Source of the DNA: Nodosilinea sp. P-1105
GTDB taxonomy: Bacteria > Cyanobacteriota > Cyanobacteriia > Phormidesmidales > Phormidesmidaceae
Assembly: GCF_012911975.1 (NCBI RefSeq)
Contig: NZ_SMDQ01000016.1
Coordinates: 1-64,000 of the forward strand
Direction: 5' to 3'
Length of the DNA stretch: 64,000 nt
Of this stretch, positions 6,687 through 16,381 are shown piece after piece (the first letter of the stretch is position 1; every line of letters starts with the position of its first letter). Both the position numbers and the translations under genes were made by a program. Under the pieces are notes generated by a model that worked only from the letters and a program-made list of their open reading frames with translations, had not been told where the DNA came from and did not search any database.

Positions 6687-8888
6687 TTATAAAGAACTGC
6701 GATCGCCGTGATTTAAGAGTTGCTCAATGGTGGTTAAGCGATGTTGCCAGGACTGGAGGCGATAGCTACTGTTGGCCGTGTTCACCAGGGCCCCACGACT
6801 AATGGGGGCACGCACCTGGGCTAAGTCAGCTTTTGCCGCCTCTAACCGGCGCAAAGAGGGGGATGCTGCCAAGGCCTGCAATTCCGCTTCTAAACGATTG
6901 GCGGCTTCAACCCATTGAGTCAACCGATCGCGGTCCATCCACAGTTTTTGTTGAGCCAGTAGCCAGTGCCATTCTCGCTGGAGGGTCTGATAGCGGCTAA
7001 AGGCCATTTGATAGGGGGTTTGAGGGGTTGGGGAGGGGTTCCCTGGGGTGGGGGCAGAGAGGGTGTGGAAATCAGCCCCGAAATCGGCTGCGGCAAACAG
7101 GGCGTAACCGGGGGTGGGCAGGTCCCGGGACACCTGGATTTGATCGAGGGCTGCCCGGTTGGAGAGGGACAGGAGGCGAATGCCGGGAATCACTAAGGTG
7201 GACCCAAAGGTTTGGTTGATTAACCAGGGGCGCACCAGGCGATCAAAACGGCTGGTGTCGGCGGCGTAGCTCATCAACACAATCCAGTCTAAGTAGCCTG
7301 CCTGGGCCCAGGTGCCCCAGTCTTGCTGAATTCGTTGTTGGCGATCGTGCTCCCCATTGGCAAATACTGCCGCTGACATCACCAGCCTAGGTCGTTGGCG
7401 CTTCAGGGTACTGGCGATGGTCTCGACAAACGAATTGACCTGCTGAATGCGGTAGTCGGTCCAACGATCCCACAGCGCCTGTTGCTGAATTTGCTGGCTG
7501 CGGGGTATGGTCTGGTCAGGGCGAGGACTGAGATTAATTGGGTCTATCCCGGTCAGGCTCTGAAATTGCCAGCGGGCGACCTCACCATAGCCATAGGTGC
7601 GGTTGGCCCCAGGGTCTTGAAAGGGGTAGCGAATATAGTCCAGATGAACCCCATCTACCGCGTATTCGCTGACAATTTCAGTCAACAACTCGGTTAAATA
7701 GCGGCGTACCCGAGGGTTAGCCGGATCTAAAAAAGGCTTATCTTGGCCCCGGGGAATCAGGTTGCCGTGGTTGTCATAGGCGGCCCAATCCGGGTGGCGA
7801 GCCAGGAGCGGGCCGGGGTAGTCGATGGGCAAATTTAGCAGTTGATTGTGCCGCTGATTGCCCGCCGCAAACACCCACACCCAGGCGTGCAAGGTCATCT
7901 GGCGCTGGTGGGCTAAGGTCACTGCCGCCGCCAGTGGATCCCACTCGCGGGTGAGGGGGTTTTGCTCTGGGGCTACCCGACTGGGGTAAATTGGGTAACC
8001 GGCGTTCACGGTTTCAAAGAAAACTGTGGTAATGCCAGCAGCAGCCAACCGGTCAAACACCTGGGCCAATCCAGCGGGCGATCGCGCCGCGACAATGGTG
8101 CCCCGATCGAGCCAGACCGCTCGAATCTCGGCCTGGTCGACGATCGGATTCTGGGGAAAGCTGGCCCACAGTTGATCGCGCACGGCAACCCAGCGATCGC
8201 GCAAGGTATTGTGCTGCCCCGCTGCCAGCAGTTCGTCCCATTGTGCCAACAGTTGCTGGGCCTCCGTCAAGGCAGGATGCAAAATCAGTGGGGCTGTGCC
8301 GCTGCCCTTGATCGACTCAGCGGTGGCTAGCCCGCCGCCCTCCGTGGGTAGGGTCAAGGTGGTTGGCATCTCCTGGGAGTTAACCATCAACAGCGCGCTT
8401 TCTAGTCGGCCCACCAGATTTTTTAGCTCTTGCTGCATGGCTAAAAAGACCACCAGGCTGGGGGGGCGGCCGCTGGGGGGCAGGTCAATCACCGCTGGAG
8501 CGGTTTGGTCCGCCGGATCGCTCAGGCTAGGGGCGGGGTCAGCGTCAGGGGCGGGTTGAGGGGGCCGCGATCGCTGACTCGGTGGCGGTAGCGGGGGACT
8601 GACTGGGTTACTGGGTCGCCGTCCTGGGCGGGGCGGCGGCGGCTGAGGGGCAACTGGGGCCAGGATGTCGGGGAGCAGTTGATCCAGGACATCTTCGGGT
8701 GCCCCATGGACGGGTGAGTCAGCGATCGCCTGGGTTGTCGGGTAAGCGGACTGGGCATAGGCCAGAAGACAGCCGTTCCATCCCATGCCTAAACTGAGCC
8801 CCAGCAATGCTGTACCCAAGAGGGGAGCCTGTTCCCAACTCGCCTTAACCATGCCCAAACCCGATCGATACGGCGCCCATTGTGGCAT
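6687..8888 (-). CDS. Secreted family 10-like glycosyl hydrolase (GHL10, DUF187 type)
   Basis: A 733-residue protein with a signal peptide (hydrophobic core LLGTALLGLSLGMGW, cleavage after AYAQ), then a Pro-rich linker (about 60-150), then a long barrel domain of the GHL10 family (PF02638). Visible family features are AVWLDRGTIVAA, GITTVFFETVNAGYPIYPS, LHAWVWVFAAGNQRHN and DGVHLDYIRYPFQDPGANRTYGYG. The last holds acidic residues likely to act in catalysis. The C-terminus (after residue 600) is helical. Family members are thought to act on envelope or extracellular polysaccharides, but the substrate is unknown. The start may be M1 or M13 (MVKASWEQ), both compatible with the signal peptide. It is divergent from trmFO. 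Confidence 0.88.
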   Translation of the reverse strand: MPQWAPYRSGLGMVKASWEQAPLLGTALLGLSLGMGWNGCLLAYAQSAYPTTQAIADSPVHGAPEDVLDQLLPDILAPVAPQPPPPRPGRRPSNPVSPPLPPPSQRSRPPQPAPDADPAPSLSDPADQTAPAVIDLPPSGRPPSLVVFLAMQQELKNLVGRLESALLMVNSQEMPTTLTLPTEGGGLATAESIKGSGTAPLILHPALTEAQQLLAQWDELLAAGQHNTLRDRWVAVRDQLWASFPQNPIVDQAEIRAVWLDRGTIVAARSPAGLAQVFDRLAAAGITTVFFETVNAGYPIYPSRVAPEQNPLTREWDPLAAAVTLAHQRQMTLHAWVWVFAAGNQRHNQLLNLPIDYPGPLLARHPDWAAYDNHGNLIPRGQDKPFLDPANPRVRRYLTELLTEIVSEYAVDGVHLDYIRYPFQDPGANRTYGYGEVARWQFQSLTGIDPINLSPRPDQTIPRSQQIQQQALWDRWTDYRIQQVNSFVETIASTLKRQRPRLVMSAAVFANGEHDRQQRIQQDWGTWAQAGYLDWIVLMSYAADTSRFDRLVRPWLINQTFGSTLVIPGIRLLSLSNRAALDQIQVSRDLPTPGYALFAAADFGADFHTLSAPTPGNPSPTPQTPYQMAFSRYQTLQREWHWLLAQQKLWMDRDRLTQWVEAANRLEAELQALAASPSLRRLEAAKADLAQVRAPISRGALVNTANSSYRLQSWQHRLTTIEQLLNHGDRSSL

Positions 8889-8974
8889 AGGTGCCTGGCT
8901 TTGGCATCGGCAAAGTCCGCAGGCCGAGGATTAACCTCAGTCGAAACTCGATTGGGTTTAGGGACTTCAGGAGC

Positions 8975-9072
8975 CAGGGGACAGGAGACAGGGGACAGGA
9001 GACAGGGGACAGGAGACAGGAGACAGGGGACAGGGGACAGGGGACAGGGGACAGGGGACAGGGGACAGGGGA
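8975..9072. repeat. 14 x 7-bp tandem repeat (CAGGGGA / CAGGAGA)
   Basis: Fourteen contiguous 7-mers: the first seven alternate between CAGGGGA and CAGGAGA and the last seven are all CAGGGGA. The array lies in the divergent gap between the GHL10 gene and trmFO, ending 63 bp before the trmFO start. It looks like a variable-number repeat. Confidence 0.9.
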
Positions 9073-9135
9073 GTTGATCCCTCCTACTCATTACAATAGT
9101 TAGGAGTACTCATAAGCAGGTAAGCAGGAGTTCCC

Positions 9136-10521
9136 TTGAGCACCATTAACCCCATCCATGTGATTGGCGGCGGCCTAGCGGGCACCGAGGCGACCTGGCA
9201 AATTGCCCAGGCCGGGGTACCGGTAGTGCTCCATGAAATGCGACCTCACCGGCAATCCCCCGCCCACCACAGCGAGCATGTGGCCGAACTGGTGTGCAGC
9301 AATTCCTTTGGAGCCCAGGCGACAGACCGGGCTTCGGGGCTGTTGCACGAAGAACTGCGGCAACTGGGGTCGGTGGTCATCGCCAAGGCCGACCAGCACC
9401 AGGTGCCCGCTGGCGGGGCCCTGGCTGTGGATCGGGCGCTCTTCAGTCGCGACCTGACCGAAACCCTAGAACAGCACCCCTTAATTGAGTTACGGCGAGA
9501 CGAAGTCAGCCAAATTCCCCCCGCCGGGATTGTGGTGCTGACCACAGGTCCCCTGACTAGCCCAGCCCTATCCCAAGACCTCCAGCGGTTTACGGGGCAG
9601 GCCTACATGAGCTTTTTTGATGCCGCCAGCCCGATTGTGGTGGGCGACAGCATCGATCAGTCGGTGGCGTTTATGGCCTCCCGCTATGACCGGGGAGAGG
9701 CAGCTTACCTCAACTGCCCGATGACCAAGGCCCAGTACCTACACTTTTGGACAGCCCTTTGTCAGGCGGAACAGGCGGAACTGAAAGACTTTGAGCGGGA
9801 GACCGCCAAGTTTTTTGAGGCCTGTCTACCGATCGAAGAAATGGCCCGTCGTGGGGAAGACACCATGCGCTATGGGCCGCTAAAGCCGGTGGGTCTGTTC
9901 GATGCCCGCCTGGGGGACTTCAAGGATCCAGCTAACAAGGCCAAAAAGCCTTATGCCGTGGTGCAACTCCGCCAGGAGGACAAAGGGGGGCAACTGTGGA
10001 ACATGGTGGGCTTTCAGACGAATTTGCGCTGGGGGGAACAAAAGCGCGTGTTTCGTCTAATTCCAGGCTTAGAGCAGGCGGAGTTTGTGCGCATGGGGGT
10101 GATGCACCGCAACACCTTTGTCAATTCCCCAGAACTGCTGCACCCTACCCTGCAATTTAAGATCCGCCCCACCCTGTTGGCCGCCGGGCAGTTAGTGGGT
10201 ACCGAAGGCTACACCGCAGCGTCTGCTGGCGGTTGGTTGGCAGGCACCAATGCCGCCCGTCTGGCCCTGGGCAAAGCTCCCCTGGCCCTACCGGTGACAA
10301 CAATGCTAGGAGCACTGGTAGACTTTATTAGTACTGCCGAGCCCAAGCATTTTCAGCCCATGCCCCCCAACTTTGGCATCTTACCCCCCTTGCCAATCAA
10401 GGTGCGCAATAAGCGAGAACGCTATGGGCAATATCGCGATCGCGGCCTCAGCGACCTGCAAACCTGGTGCCATAACCATCAGATTGCCGCGGGAACTAGC
10501 GCCTGGGTGACCAGTGCCTAA
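9136..10521 (+). CDS. trmFO: Methylenetetrahydrofolate-tRNA-(uracil-54-C5)-methyltransferase
   Basis: A flavoprotein that makes ribothymidine at position 54 of tRNA, taking carbon from methylene-tetrahydrofolate. It has 461 residues, the usual length. The FAD-binding GGGLAGTEA motif is near residue 11, followed by [15 protein letters not shown] and LVCSNSFGA with the conserved cysteine. [15 protein letters not shown] and the C-terminal [22 protein letters not shown] are family hallmarks. The start codon is TTG, preceded by GCAGGAG at 9124-9130. The 7-bp tandem repeat lies in its upstream region. It is transcribed alone. Confidence 0.96.
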   Translation: MSTINPIHVIGGGLAGTEATWQIAQAGVPVVLHEMRPHRQSPAHHSEHVAELVCSNSFGAQATDRASGLLHEELRQLGSVVIAKADQHQVPAGGALAVDRALFSRDLTETLEQHPLIELRRDEVSQIPPAGIVVLTTGPLTSPALSQDLQRFTGQAYMSFFDAASPIVVGDSIDQSVAFMASRYDRGEAAYLNCPMTKAQYLHFWTALCQAEQAELKDFERETAKFFEACLPIEEMARRGEDTMRYGPLKPVGLFDARLGDFKDPANKAKKPYAVVQLRQEDKGGQLWNMVGFQTNLRWGEQKRVFRLIPGLEQAEFVRMGVMHRNTFVNSPELLHPTLQFKIRPTLLAAGQLVGTEGYTAASAGGWLAGTNAARLALGKAPLALPVTTMLGALVDFISTAEPKHFQPMPPNFGILPPLPIKVRNKRERYGQYRDRGLSDLQTWCHNHQIAAGTSAWVTSA

Positions 10522-10535
10522 GCTATCTATCCCAG

Positions 10536-10586
10536 GTCCAGCTCAGGATCTGGAGTTCTGCCTGTGGCAAAACTCCAGGTCTGGAC
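10536..10586 (+). terminator. Nested hairpin downstream of trmFO
   Basis: The outer arms are GTCCAG (10536-10541) and CTGGAC (10581-10586); the inner arms are CTGGAGTT (10550-10557) and AACTCCAG (10571-10578). There is no clear U-run, so it may be a weak terminator or an mRNA-stabilising 3' structure. The rest of the 10522-10837 gap shows no gene. Confidence 0.4.
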
Positions 10587-10837
10587 TTGGCTCTGGTTTA
10601 TTTCTGCAAGGCAGTCCTAGTGCCGAGTCAAGACTAAAAATCAGGGTCCCGCAGGTTGGGTTCCACTGCGTTTTACCCAGCCTACAAGTTTACGATTGAC
10701 AGACCACTAGCCTTGTCCATATTTTTCCTCTCCATAGAATTGTGTTGGGGGGTAGGCATTCCAGCGGTCTTCTCTATAATTAAGGGGAGATTAAGAGAAA
10801 CATTAAAGAGCTGTTAAGAAAAGCTAACCTATGCCCT

Positions 10838-11083
10838 ATGACTTATTCCAATTCCTCGAATCGCCGTGAGCTAGACAATTTCCTCTATCCCCGCAGCCGC
10901 TACTACGGGGAGTTTTCGCCTCAGCAGCTCACCTTCAATGCTAATTTGCAAGAGTTTGCCCAGCGGGTAGGGTATATTTCGGGCTTGCAAACAGGGGGTA
11001 AGCTTTCCCCAGACGAGGCCTACCAACAGATTAAAGGGCTCTATAAACAGCTCAAGGCCAGCAAAAAAGGGCTGGGTCTATAA
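10838..11083 (+). CDS. Conserved cyanobacterial small protein (DUF7219-like)
   Basis: An 81-residue soluble protein. The block DNFLYPRSRYYGEFSPQQLTF followed by NANLQEFAQRVGYISGLQTGGKLSPDEAY and a basic tail (KQLKASKK) matches a small family I know only from cyanobacteria; no function is established. AT-rich DNA with ATTAAGGGGAGATTAAG upstream probably holds its promoter. Its stop codon overlaps the end of the convergent lipoprotein gene by six bases. Confidence 0.8.
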   Translation: MTYSNSSNRRELDNFLYPRSRYYGEFSPQQLTFNANLQEFAQRVGYISGLQTGGKLSPDEAYQQIKGLYKQLKASKKGLGL

Positions 11084-12442
11084 GGCCTCCGGTCCAGGGC
11101 TGTTTTCCAGGTCAGTATCGGTGTCTGCCTGGGGCGGTTGGTCAGCTTCCGGCCAGGGGATGCGCTCGTCTTCAGCCAACAGACGAGCTATTTCCCGGGC
11201 GCCATAGCGATTGATATGGCTCGGATCAGCAAACAGGTGGGATTGCCATCGCCAGACATCTAGCAGGTCAACCAGGGTCATGGCCTCGGCGCGTGCTTGC
11301 AGAAATTGCTGAAACTGCCGCTCATAGCCAATTCTGACGGGGTCTAAGTAATCATTACTGAGGGGCAGATTGACAAAGACCAGGGGAATGTTTTCTGCCC
11401 TGAGAAAATCAATCACCGCCTCAAATGACATGGCTTGCACCCCACCTTCTAAACGAAAAGGACGGTAGGCATTGTCATACTGCCCCCTTACCCGAGGAAA
11501 GGTTTGATAGTAAACCGCCGGATTGAACTGGTCATTCACCGCCAAGAACCCCTGGCTGTTAATCGGGCTGGCGGGTACTGTGCCATCCGCTTTGGCAGCC
11601 GGGTCAGCGTCTGTCTCAGGGCCTTGGTCTGTCTCTGCCTGGGGTTGACTGGCTTCAGTATCTGCCTGATCGGTATCTTGCACAGTCAGCCGGGCTCCCG
11701 TCTGTACAGCCGCATAGCCTGGGGACGCTAATACTTCCGCAAACGTACGATCAAACCGCCCACTATTTAACCCCCGAGAGCCCTCAGCCCAAATCACCAG
11801 GCGGGGATACATATCCGGTGCTAACAATTGCCGGGTAATAAAGCTTACAACCTGGGCGGTAGCCCCGTTCACGCTAAAGTTATAGACCCGCAGGCCAGGA
11901 TAGCCCTGTACCGCCAGAGCCTGTTGCAACACTACCGGGTCAATCCCTTGAAGGGCACGGGAGCTACCCAGGATGAGAATATCTGGCGGCCCCAGGGTCG
12001 CCACATAGGAATGGTAGAGGCTCACCTGCTCATCAAAGACATCTGTACCCAGGGGTGGGAACACCCGTGAAACTCCGGCTTGGCGAGCCTGTTGTTGGGC
12101 CACCTGCAAATTGCTGAGGTAATCCTGGGCCTTGCGCTGGCTAAACACCTGGCGCGGGTCATCGGCTGGGATAGCCTTGAGTAGCCCCACTGACTGGCTC
12201 CAAGCTTGAGCCACCTGGTTCCACTCAGCGGCAGTGGAGGCCTCCTGAGCCAGCTGGGCGGCCCGATTTGCCTCCCCAGCCGCCTGGTACCAGAGGGTAG
12301 CGCCGTCCATTGGCGGGGAGGCGGCATTAGCGGTCAATGGCTGACGCGGTTCTGAGGTAGACGAGGGGCCATTGAGGCAGCCCGTCACTACCAAAGCCAG
12401 GGGCACTAGCCATCGTCTGGGACCAAAGTTCAATCGTGTCAT
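11078..12442 (-). CDS. Lipoprotein with DUF1574/SGNH-like domain
   Basis: A 454-residue protein with a lipoprotein signal (LALVVTGC lipobox, Cys at about 22), so exported and probably membrane-anchored. A helical region (about 45-130) precedes a hydrolase-like domain with ILILGSSRALQGIDP, resembling the Ser-containing first block of SGNH-type esterases, and a late ADPSHINRYG block that could carry the Asp-x-x-His pair. Between them is an acidic, Gln-rich insertion (around 265-300). Cyanobacterial proteins of this type are usually labelled DUF1574. Acyl-ester chemistry on an envelope substrate is an inference. Confidence 0.75.
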   Translation of the reverse strand: MTRLNFGPRRWLVPLALVVTGCLNGPSSTSEPRQPLTANAASPPMDGATLWYQAAGEANRAAQLAQEASTAAEWNQVAQAWSQSVGLLKAIPADDPRQVFSQRKAQDYLSNLQVAQQQARQAGVSRVFPPLGTDVFDEQVSLYHSYVATLGPPDILILGSSRALQGIDPVVLQQALAVQGYPGLRVYNFSVNGATAQVVSFITRQLLAPDMYPRLVIWAEGSRGLNSGRFDRTFAEVLASPGYAAVQTGARLTVQDTDQADTEASQPQAETDQGPETDADPAAKADGTVPASPINSQGFLAVNDQFNPAVYYQTFPRVRGQYDNAYRPFRLEGGVQAMSFEAVIDFLRAENIPLVFVNLPLSNDYLDPVRIGYERQFQQFLQARAEAMTLVDLLDVWRWQSHLFADPSHINRYGAREIARLLAEDERIPWPEADQPPQADTDTDLENSPGPEAL

Positions 12443-12741
12443 TGCTCTAGCACTCGACAGCGGAAATAGCCCTGTTATGCTTAAAAGGCATAACTCCTGG
12501 AATATGGACAGATCCCTTGTCTGCCTTTTGCCTTCTTACCTTTGCCTTCCTGTACTAGCCAGTCCAGACTGGATGTTCAGCAGGCTGGTCCTGAGGGTGC
12601 AATGCTATTCTACCGTGCCAAGCCGGGGGGCTGGGGACCCAGTCTGACCTTTCGCGACGGCGGAACAGCCTTGGGAAAGATTTGCTTTTAGGAAACTCTC
12701 TGCGATAGTTGAGACTATGCCGAACGTCCATGAGGTAATCT

Positions 12742-13479
12742 GTGGTTCCCCTGAAAGACTACAACCCGGTACGCACAACCCCCTATGTGACCTATGGGTT
12801 AATTGTGCTGAATGTGGCCATTTTCCTCTACGAACTCAGTTTGCCCTCCACTGGGCTAACCAGCTTTTTCCAGGCCTGGGCAGTAGTCCCCCAGGAGTTA
12901 TCCCATAGTTTGGATACCGGGGTCTCGGTGGTTAACGCTGAGGAGTGGCTAACCCTGATCACCAGCCAGTTCCTCCATGGCGGCTTTTTACATTTGGCTG
13001 GCAATATGCTTTATCTGTGGATCTTCGGCAACAATGTCGAAGACCAGATGGGGTCTTTCAGATTTTTGCTGTTTTACCTGCTGTGCGGGGTGCTGGCTAA
13101 CCTGGCCCAGTGGTTTTTTGCCATGGGGTCTGATATTCCATCGTTAGGGGCTAGCGGCGCGATCGCTGGAGTGATGGGAGCCTATATTTTCCGGTTTCCA
13201 AATGTGCGAATTTTGACCCTGGTGCCCTTGGGCCCATTCCCCTTACCGCTGCAAATTCCAGCCATTTTCTATCTGGGTATTTGGTTTTTGCAGCAGGCCT
13301 TTTACGGCCTAGCCAGCCTCGAAGCCCCGACGATGATTGGGATGGAAGGAGGCGGCATTGCCTACATGGCCCACGCGGGTGGCTTCGTGATTGGAGCTTT
13401 AGTGGGTCCCCTATTTGGGCTGTTTGAGGACCAGGATGCCCTAGATGAAGCGGATGCTGAGGCCCCATCGGTGGATTAG
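12742..13479 (+). CDS. Rhomboid-family intramembrane serine protease
   Basis: A 245-residue membrane protein with at least six hydrophobic segments. The catalytic serine is S139 in GASGAIAGVMG and the histidine H211 in MAHAGGFVIG. The loop SQFLHGGFLHLAGNMLYLW carries the conserved His and Asn of the oxyanion region. It cuts membrane-spanning substrates within or near the membrane; the substrate is unknown. The start is GTG at 12742, placing the first membrane segment at about 17-33. It is transcribed alone. The preceding gap 12443-12741 shows no gene. Confidence 0.93.
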   Translation: MVPLKDYNPVRTTPYVTYGLIVLNVAIFLYELSLPSTGLTSFFQAWAVVPQELSHSLDTGVSVVNAEEWLTLITSQFLHGGFLHLAGNMLYLWIFGNNVEDQMGSFRFLLFYLLCGVLANLAQWFFAMGSDIPSLGASGAIAGVMGAYIFRFPNVRILTLVPLGPFPLPLQIPAIFYLGIWFLQQAFYGLASLEAPTMIGMEGGGIAYMAHAGGFVIGALVGPLFGLFEDQDALDEADAEAPSVD

Positions 13480-13489
13480 GACAGCTTCG

Positions 13490-14476
13490 CTAAAATGTGG
13501 CGCTGACTCGCAGCGGTTGCAGGTAGTCGTAGTAGCAGGCCGCTTCGTCTACCGAAACCACCGAGTCAAGCTGGGCCAGTAAATTTTGTAGAGCGTTCAC
13601 CTGGTTGCCAATCATATTGTTCACATCCAGGGTAAGGTCCAGGCTTACAGGGGCCTGGTTCCCAGCTAGCCGTCGGGTCACCAATTGTTGCCATTCCAGT
13701 TCATAGGGTAGCCAGGCATGGTCAGCGGGCTTAAACCGTTGAGCCACAGGCTGCGAGGAACGGGCATACCGTAGTACTTGGGGCGCCGAGTGGGCGGCAG
13801 CTGGCCCCAGGGGGGTGATTTCGATTTGAGTCGCCCCCAAACACTCCAGTAAATACACCAGGGCCTGTTGCCGTTCGTCTAACAGTTCGGCAAAAAAGGT
13901 GGCCACCGGCAGATACACATGCCGGTAAGCCGGCAGAGGATGCTGGCGGTAATATCGCTGGACAATGGGGTGACCGGGTAAAAATCGCATGGTTGCAGGC
14001 AATGCTGTCACGGGTGCCTTATCAACCACCATGTCATACCAATCGTTTAGGTTCACACGGGTTAAGGCCTGGTATAGCAACCGCGAGTCATGGTTTCGCC
14101 TGCGGATGGGGCTATCGTCACTGAGTTTGGCCGGCAGTTGGTCTTTGAGCAGTAGGCGTACAGTCCAGAAAAGGGCGGCCGTGCTACCAGGCAACTGCAA
14201 TGCCGTTAACAGCTCTAGGGAGTTAACTAAAGAGTGGGTATACAGCATCAACTGCTGCATAGCCCGCCGCAGATCCAATTCGGCCCGGGCAATGACCACA
14301 TCCTGGTCTGGCAAACTTTGCTCAATTGGATCTTGAAAATCTCGGGAGCTTTGTCCAGGACCCAGCACATGGAGCACTGACCGCTGACCTACAGGGGGAG
14401 TGTGAGGCGACCGTTGTCGACCAAAAGACCGGTGGCGAAACATGGTGGGACTAGCGAGAGAGCAGCAGAGCATCAC
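13490..14476 (-). CDS. Hypothetical protein, helical
   Basis: I do not recognise the family. It is a 328-residue soluble protein. The first 30 or so residues are low-complexity and basic, and the likelier start is M12 (MFRHRSFGRQRSP, 14443). The remainder is mostly helical, with AELDLRRAMQQLMLYTHSLVNSL and a C-terminal NNMIGNQVNALQNLLAQLDSV segment. There is no signal peptide or membrane segment. It is convergent with the rhomboid gene (10-bp gap) and has no obvious operon partner. Codon use matches its neighbours, which supports a real gene. Confidence 0.6.
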   Translation of the reverse strand: MMLCCSLASPTMFRHRSFGRQRSPHTPPVGQRSVLHVLGPGQSSRDFQDPIEQSLPDQDVVIARAELDLRRAMQQLMLYTHSLVNSLELLTALQLPGSTAALFWTVRLLLKDQLPAKLSDDSPIRRRNHDSRLLYQALTRVNLNDWYDMVVDKAPVTALPATMRFLPGHPIVQRYYRQHPLPAYRHVYLPVATFFAELLDERQQALVYLLECLGATQIEITPLGPAAAHSAPQVLRYARSSQPVAQRFKPADHAWLPYELEWQQLVTRRLAGNQAPVSLDLTLDVNNMIGNQVNALQNLLAQLDSVVSVDEAACYYDYLQPLRVSATF

Positions 14477-14702
14477 CTAATCTCCCCTATGATGCATTAC
14501 CCAGGCGATTTGTGAAACCGCAGATGGCTCTCTTAATCACACTTAGTCAAAGCCTTGTCTGGTTTAGCCTGCTCGATTCCAACGCCTGTCCAGGACAAGG
14601 GTGGATTGGGGGGTAGGCGATATCCATGGCCAGCTTTTGGGGATGCATTGCAACCTCCCTGAGTAATTGTTACATTACTTAACAAAAGCAGGCTGATGGT
14701 GA

Positions 14703-15314
14703 GTGCTTAACCGACCCCTAAGGTCTGTGGTGTTGCAGATAGAAAAGGTAAAGCAAGTGGCAGATCTAAGATCAACCAGAACAGACCTGATGCAGGTTTT
14801 AGATCTCTATGCTGGGGGGAGGCGCAATTTCAGTCACCTGGACTTTCATGAAGCGTGGATGCCTGGCATTGCCGTGCCGGGGATAAATTTGAGTCAAACG
14901 AACTTGGCCTCTGCTAACTTTTTTGGTGCTGTGCTAGAAGCCGCTTGCCTGAATGGGTCTAACCTGTGGCGGGCCAATTTGGGCGAAGCTAACTTAGTGC
15001 GGGTGAGTTTTCAGCGAGCCATTTTGATTCGGGCATTCCTGGGGCGAGCGGATCTATCGGCTGCGGACTTACGGTGCAGTGACTTGCGTTTGGCTGATAT
15101 CAGTCAAGGCAGGTTGTGCCAGGCTAATTTGCAAAACGCTGATTTAAGCTACACCAACTTGTCTGGCGCCAACTTGACAGAGGCGGACTTGCGCGGAGCG
15201 GATTTGCGCGGAGCGGATTTGCGTGGGGCCGATTTGGCCGGGGCCATCCTGGAAGGGGCCAATCTGGATCGGGCCTTGTGGGACCAGGAAAAGCTGCCCT
15301 TGGCTAAGCGATAG
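14703..15314 (+). CDS. Pentapeptide-repeat protein
   Basis: A 203-residue protein, if the GTG at 14703 is used; the ATG at 14790 (MQVLDLYAGGRRNFSHLDF) is an equally good start. From about residue 40 it consists of A(D/N)LXX pentapeptides, which fold as a four-sided right-handed beta-helix. The C-terminal repeats (ADLRGADLRGADLRGADL) are nearly identical at DNA level, a sign of recent unit duplication at 15184-15232. There is no signal peptide. The role is unknown; some family members bind gyrase or regulatory partners, but nothing here points to either. Confidence 0.85.
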   Translation: MLNRPLRSVVLQIEKVKQVADLRSTRTDLMQVLDLYAGGRRNFSHLDFHEAWMPGIAVPGINLSQTNLASANFFGAVLEAACLNGSNLWRANLGEANLVRVSFQRAILIRAFLGRADLSAADLRCSDLRLADISQGRLCQANLQNADLSYTNLSGANLTEADLRGADLRGADLRGADLAGAILEGANLDRALWDQEKLPLAKR

Positions 15315-15399
15315 TGCCCCTTCGGCAGTACTTTATGAATCGGGCGTTGTGTTGCTGTGAAATCTAAAATCAAGCAACTAGGGTCATAGACAATCTTTC

Positions 15400-16323
15400 C
15401 TAGAAACCGCCTAAAGCCTGACGTAAATGACCTTGGTGCTGTTTGAGGCGGGCTGCAGCGGTGATCATGTCTATCTGTCCCCAGTGCATGAGCAGGGCTA
15501 GCTTCACCTGCTGGCCACTGCGCTCGAGTAGGTCGGCCGCTGCGGTGCGATCTAGGTCGGTTAGATCACAGAGCATGCGCAGGGCGCGATCGCATAACTT
15601 AGTATTCGTCACGGCCACATCGACCATGCGGTTGCCGTAGACCTTACCCAGGCGCACCATGGTGCCAGTGGACAAAATGTTAAGCGCCATTTTAGTCACT
15701 GTCCCGGCTTTGAGGCGGGTAGACCCGGCCAGCAGCTCTGGCCCGACCACCAGCCGAATATCAATGTCTGCCACCCTGGGCACCTGCTCGACGGGCACAC
15801 AAGCGATGAAGATCGTGGTTGCTCCCCGCTGGTGGGCGGCCCCCAAGGCCCCATGGACATAGGGGGTGGTACCGCCAGCGGTAATGCCCACCACCACATC
15901 TTGGGCCCGAATCTGGTGCTGGGCGATCGCCAGGGCGCCATCTTCAGCTCTATCTTCCAGAGCCTCAGAACTTTTCACCAGCGCATCGGCCCCACCAGCA
16001 ATAATCCCCTGCACCAATTCCGGGGGAGTACAAAAGGTAGGGGGGCATTCCGCCGCATCCAGTACCCCCAGGCGACCGCTAGTGCCAGCCCCCACATAAA
16101 ATAATCGCCCCCCCTGGCCGAGGGCGGCGGTGGTGGCCTCAATCGCCTGGGCCAGGGATGACCGGGCCGCCGCGATCGCCTCTAGGGTACGCTGATCTTC
16201 CTGGTTGAACAGGTCCACCAGTTCCAGAGCACTGAGTTGATCTAGTTGGGCACTGCGAGGATTCGCCTGTTCCGTCAGCAGGTGCCCCCGATCAGCCGGA
16301 GCGATAAACGGGTCAGACATCAC
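15400..16323 (-). CDS. murQ: N-acetylmuramic acid 6-phosphate etherase
   Basis: Cleaves the lactyl ether of MurNAc-6-phosphate to give GlcNAc-6-phosphate and lactate during cell-wall sugar recycling. It has 307 residues, the normal length. The SIS-domain sugar-phosphate site GRLFYVGAGTSGRLGVLDAAECPPTF and the downstream GVITAGGTTPYVHGAL-like block are plain, as is LKAGTVTKMALNILSTG. It sits 52 bp downstream of the DUF3110 gene on the same strand, with a 15-bp triple repeat in the gap. No amino-sugar kinase is in the window. Confidence 0.95.
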   Translation of the reverse strand: MMSDPFIAPADRGHLLTEQANPRSAQLDQLSALELVDLFNQEDQRTLEAIAAARSSLAQAIEATTAALGQGGRLFYVGAGTSGRLGVLDAAECPPTFCTPPELVQGIIAGGADALVKSSEALEDRAEDGALAIAQHQIRAQDVVVGITAGGTTPYVHGALGAAHQRGATTIFIACVPVEQVPRVADIDIRLVVGPELLAGSTRLKAGTVTKMALNILSTGTMVRLGKVYGNRMVDVAVTNTKLCDRALRMLCDLTDLDRTAAADLLERSGQQVKLALLMHWGQIDMITAAARLKQHQGHLRQALGGF

Positions 16324-16336
16324 GGATTAACTCATT

Positions 16337-16381
16337 AACTACAACTACAGAAACTACAACTACAGAAACTACAACTACAGA
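16337..16381. repeat. Three perfect 15-bp tandem repeats (AACTACAACTACAGA)
   Basis: The copies lie at 16337-16351, 16352-16366 and 16367-16381. The last overlaps the stop codon (16375-16377) of the DUF3110 gene and the first ends 14 bp before the murQ start, so copy number sets the spacing between the two genes. Confidence 0.9.

Noticed and set aside
8880-9103. Short proteins across the 7-bp array
   Set aside because: Repetitive Gly/Asp/Arg or Pro/Ser strings generated by the CAGGGGA units.
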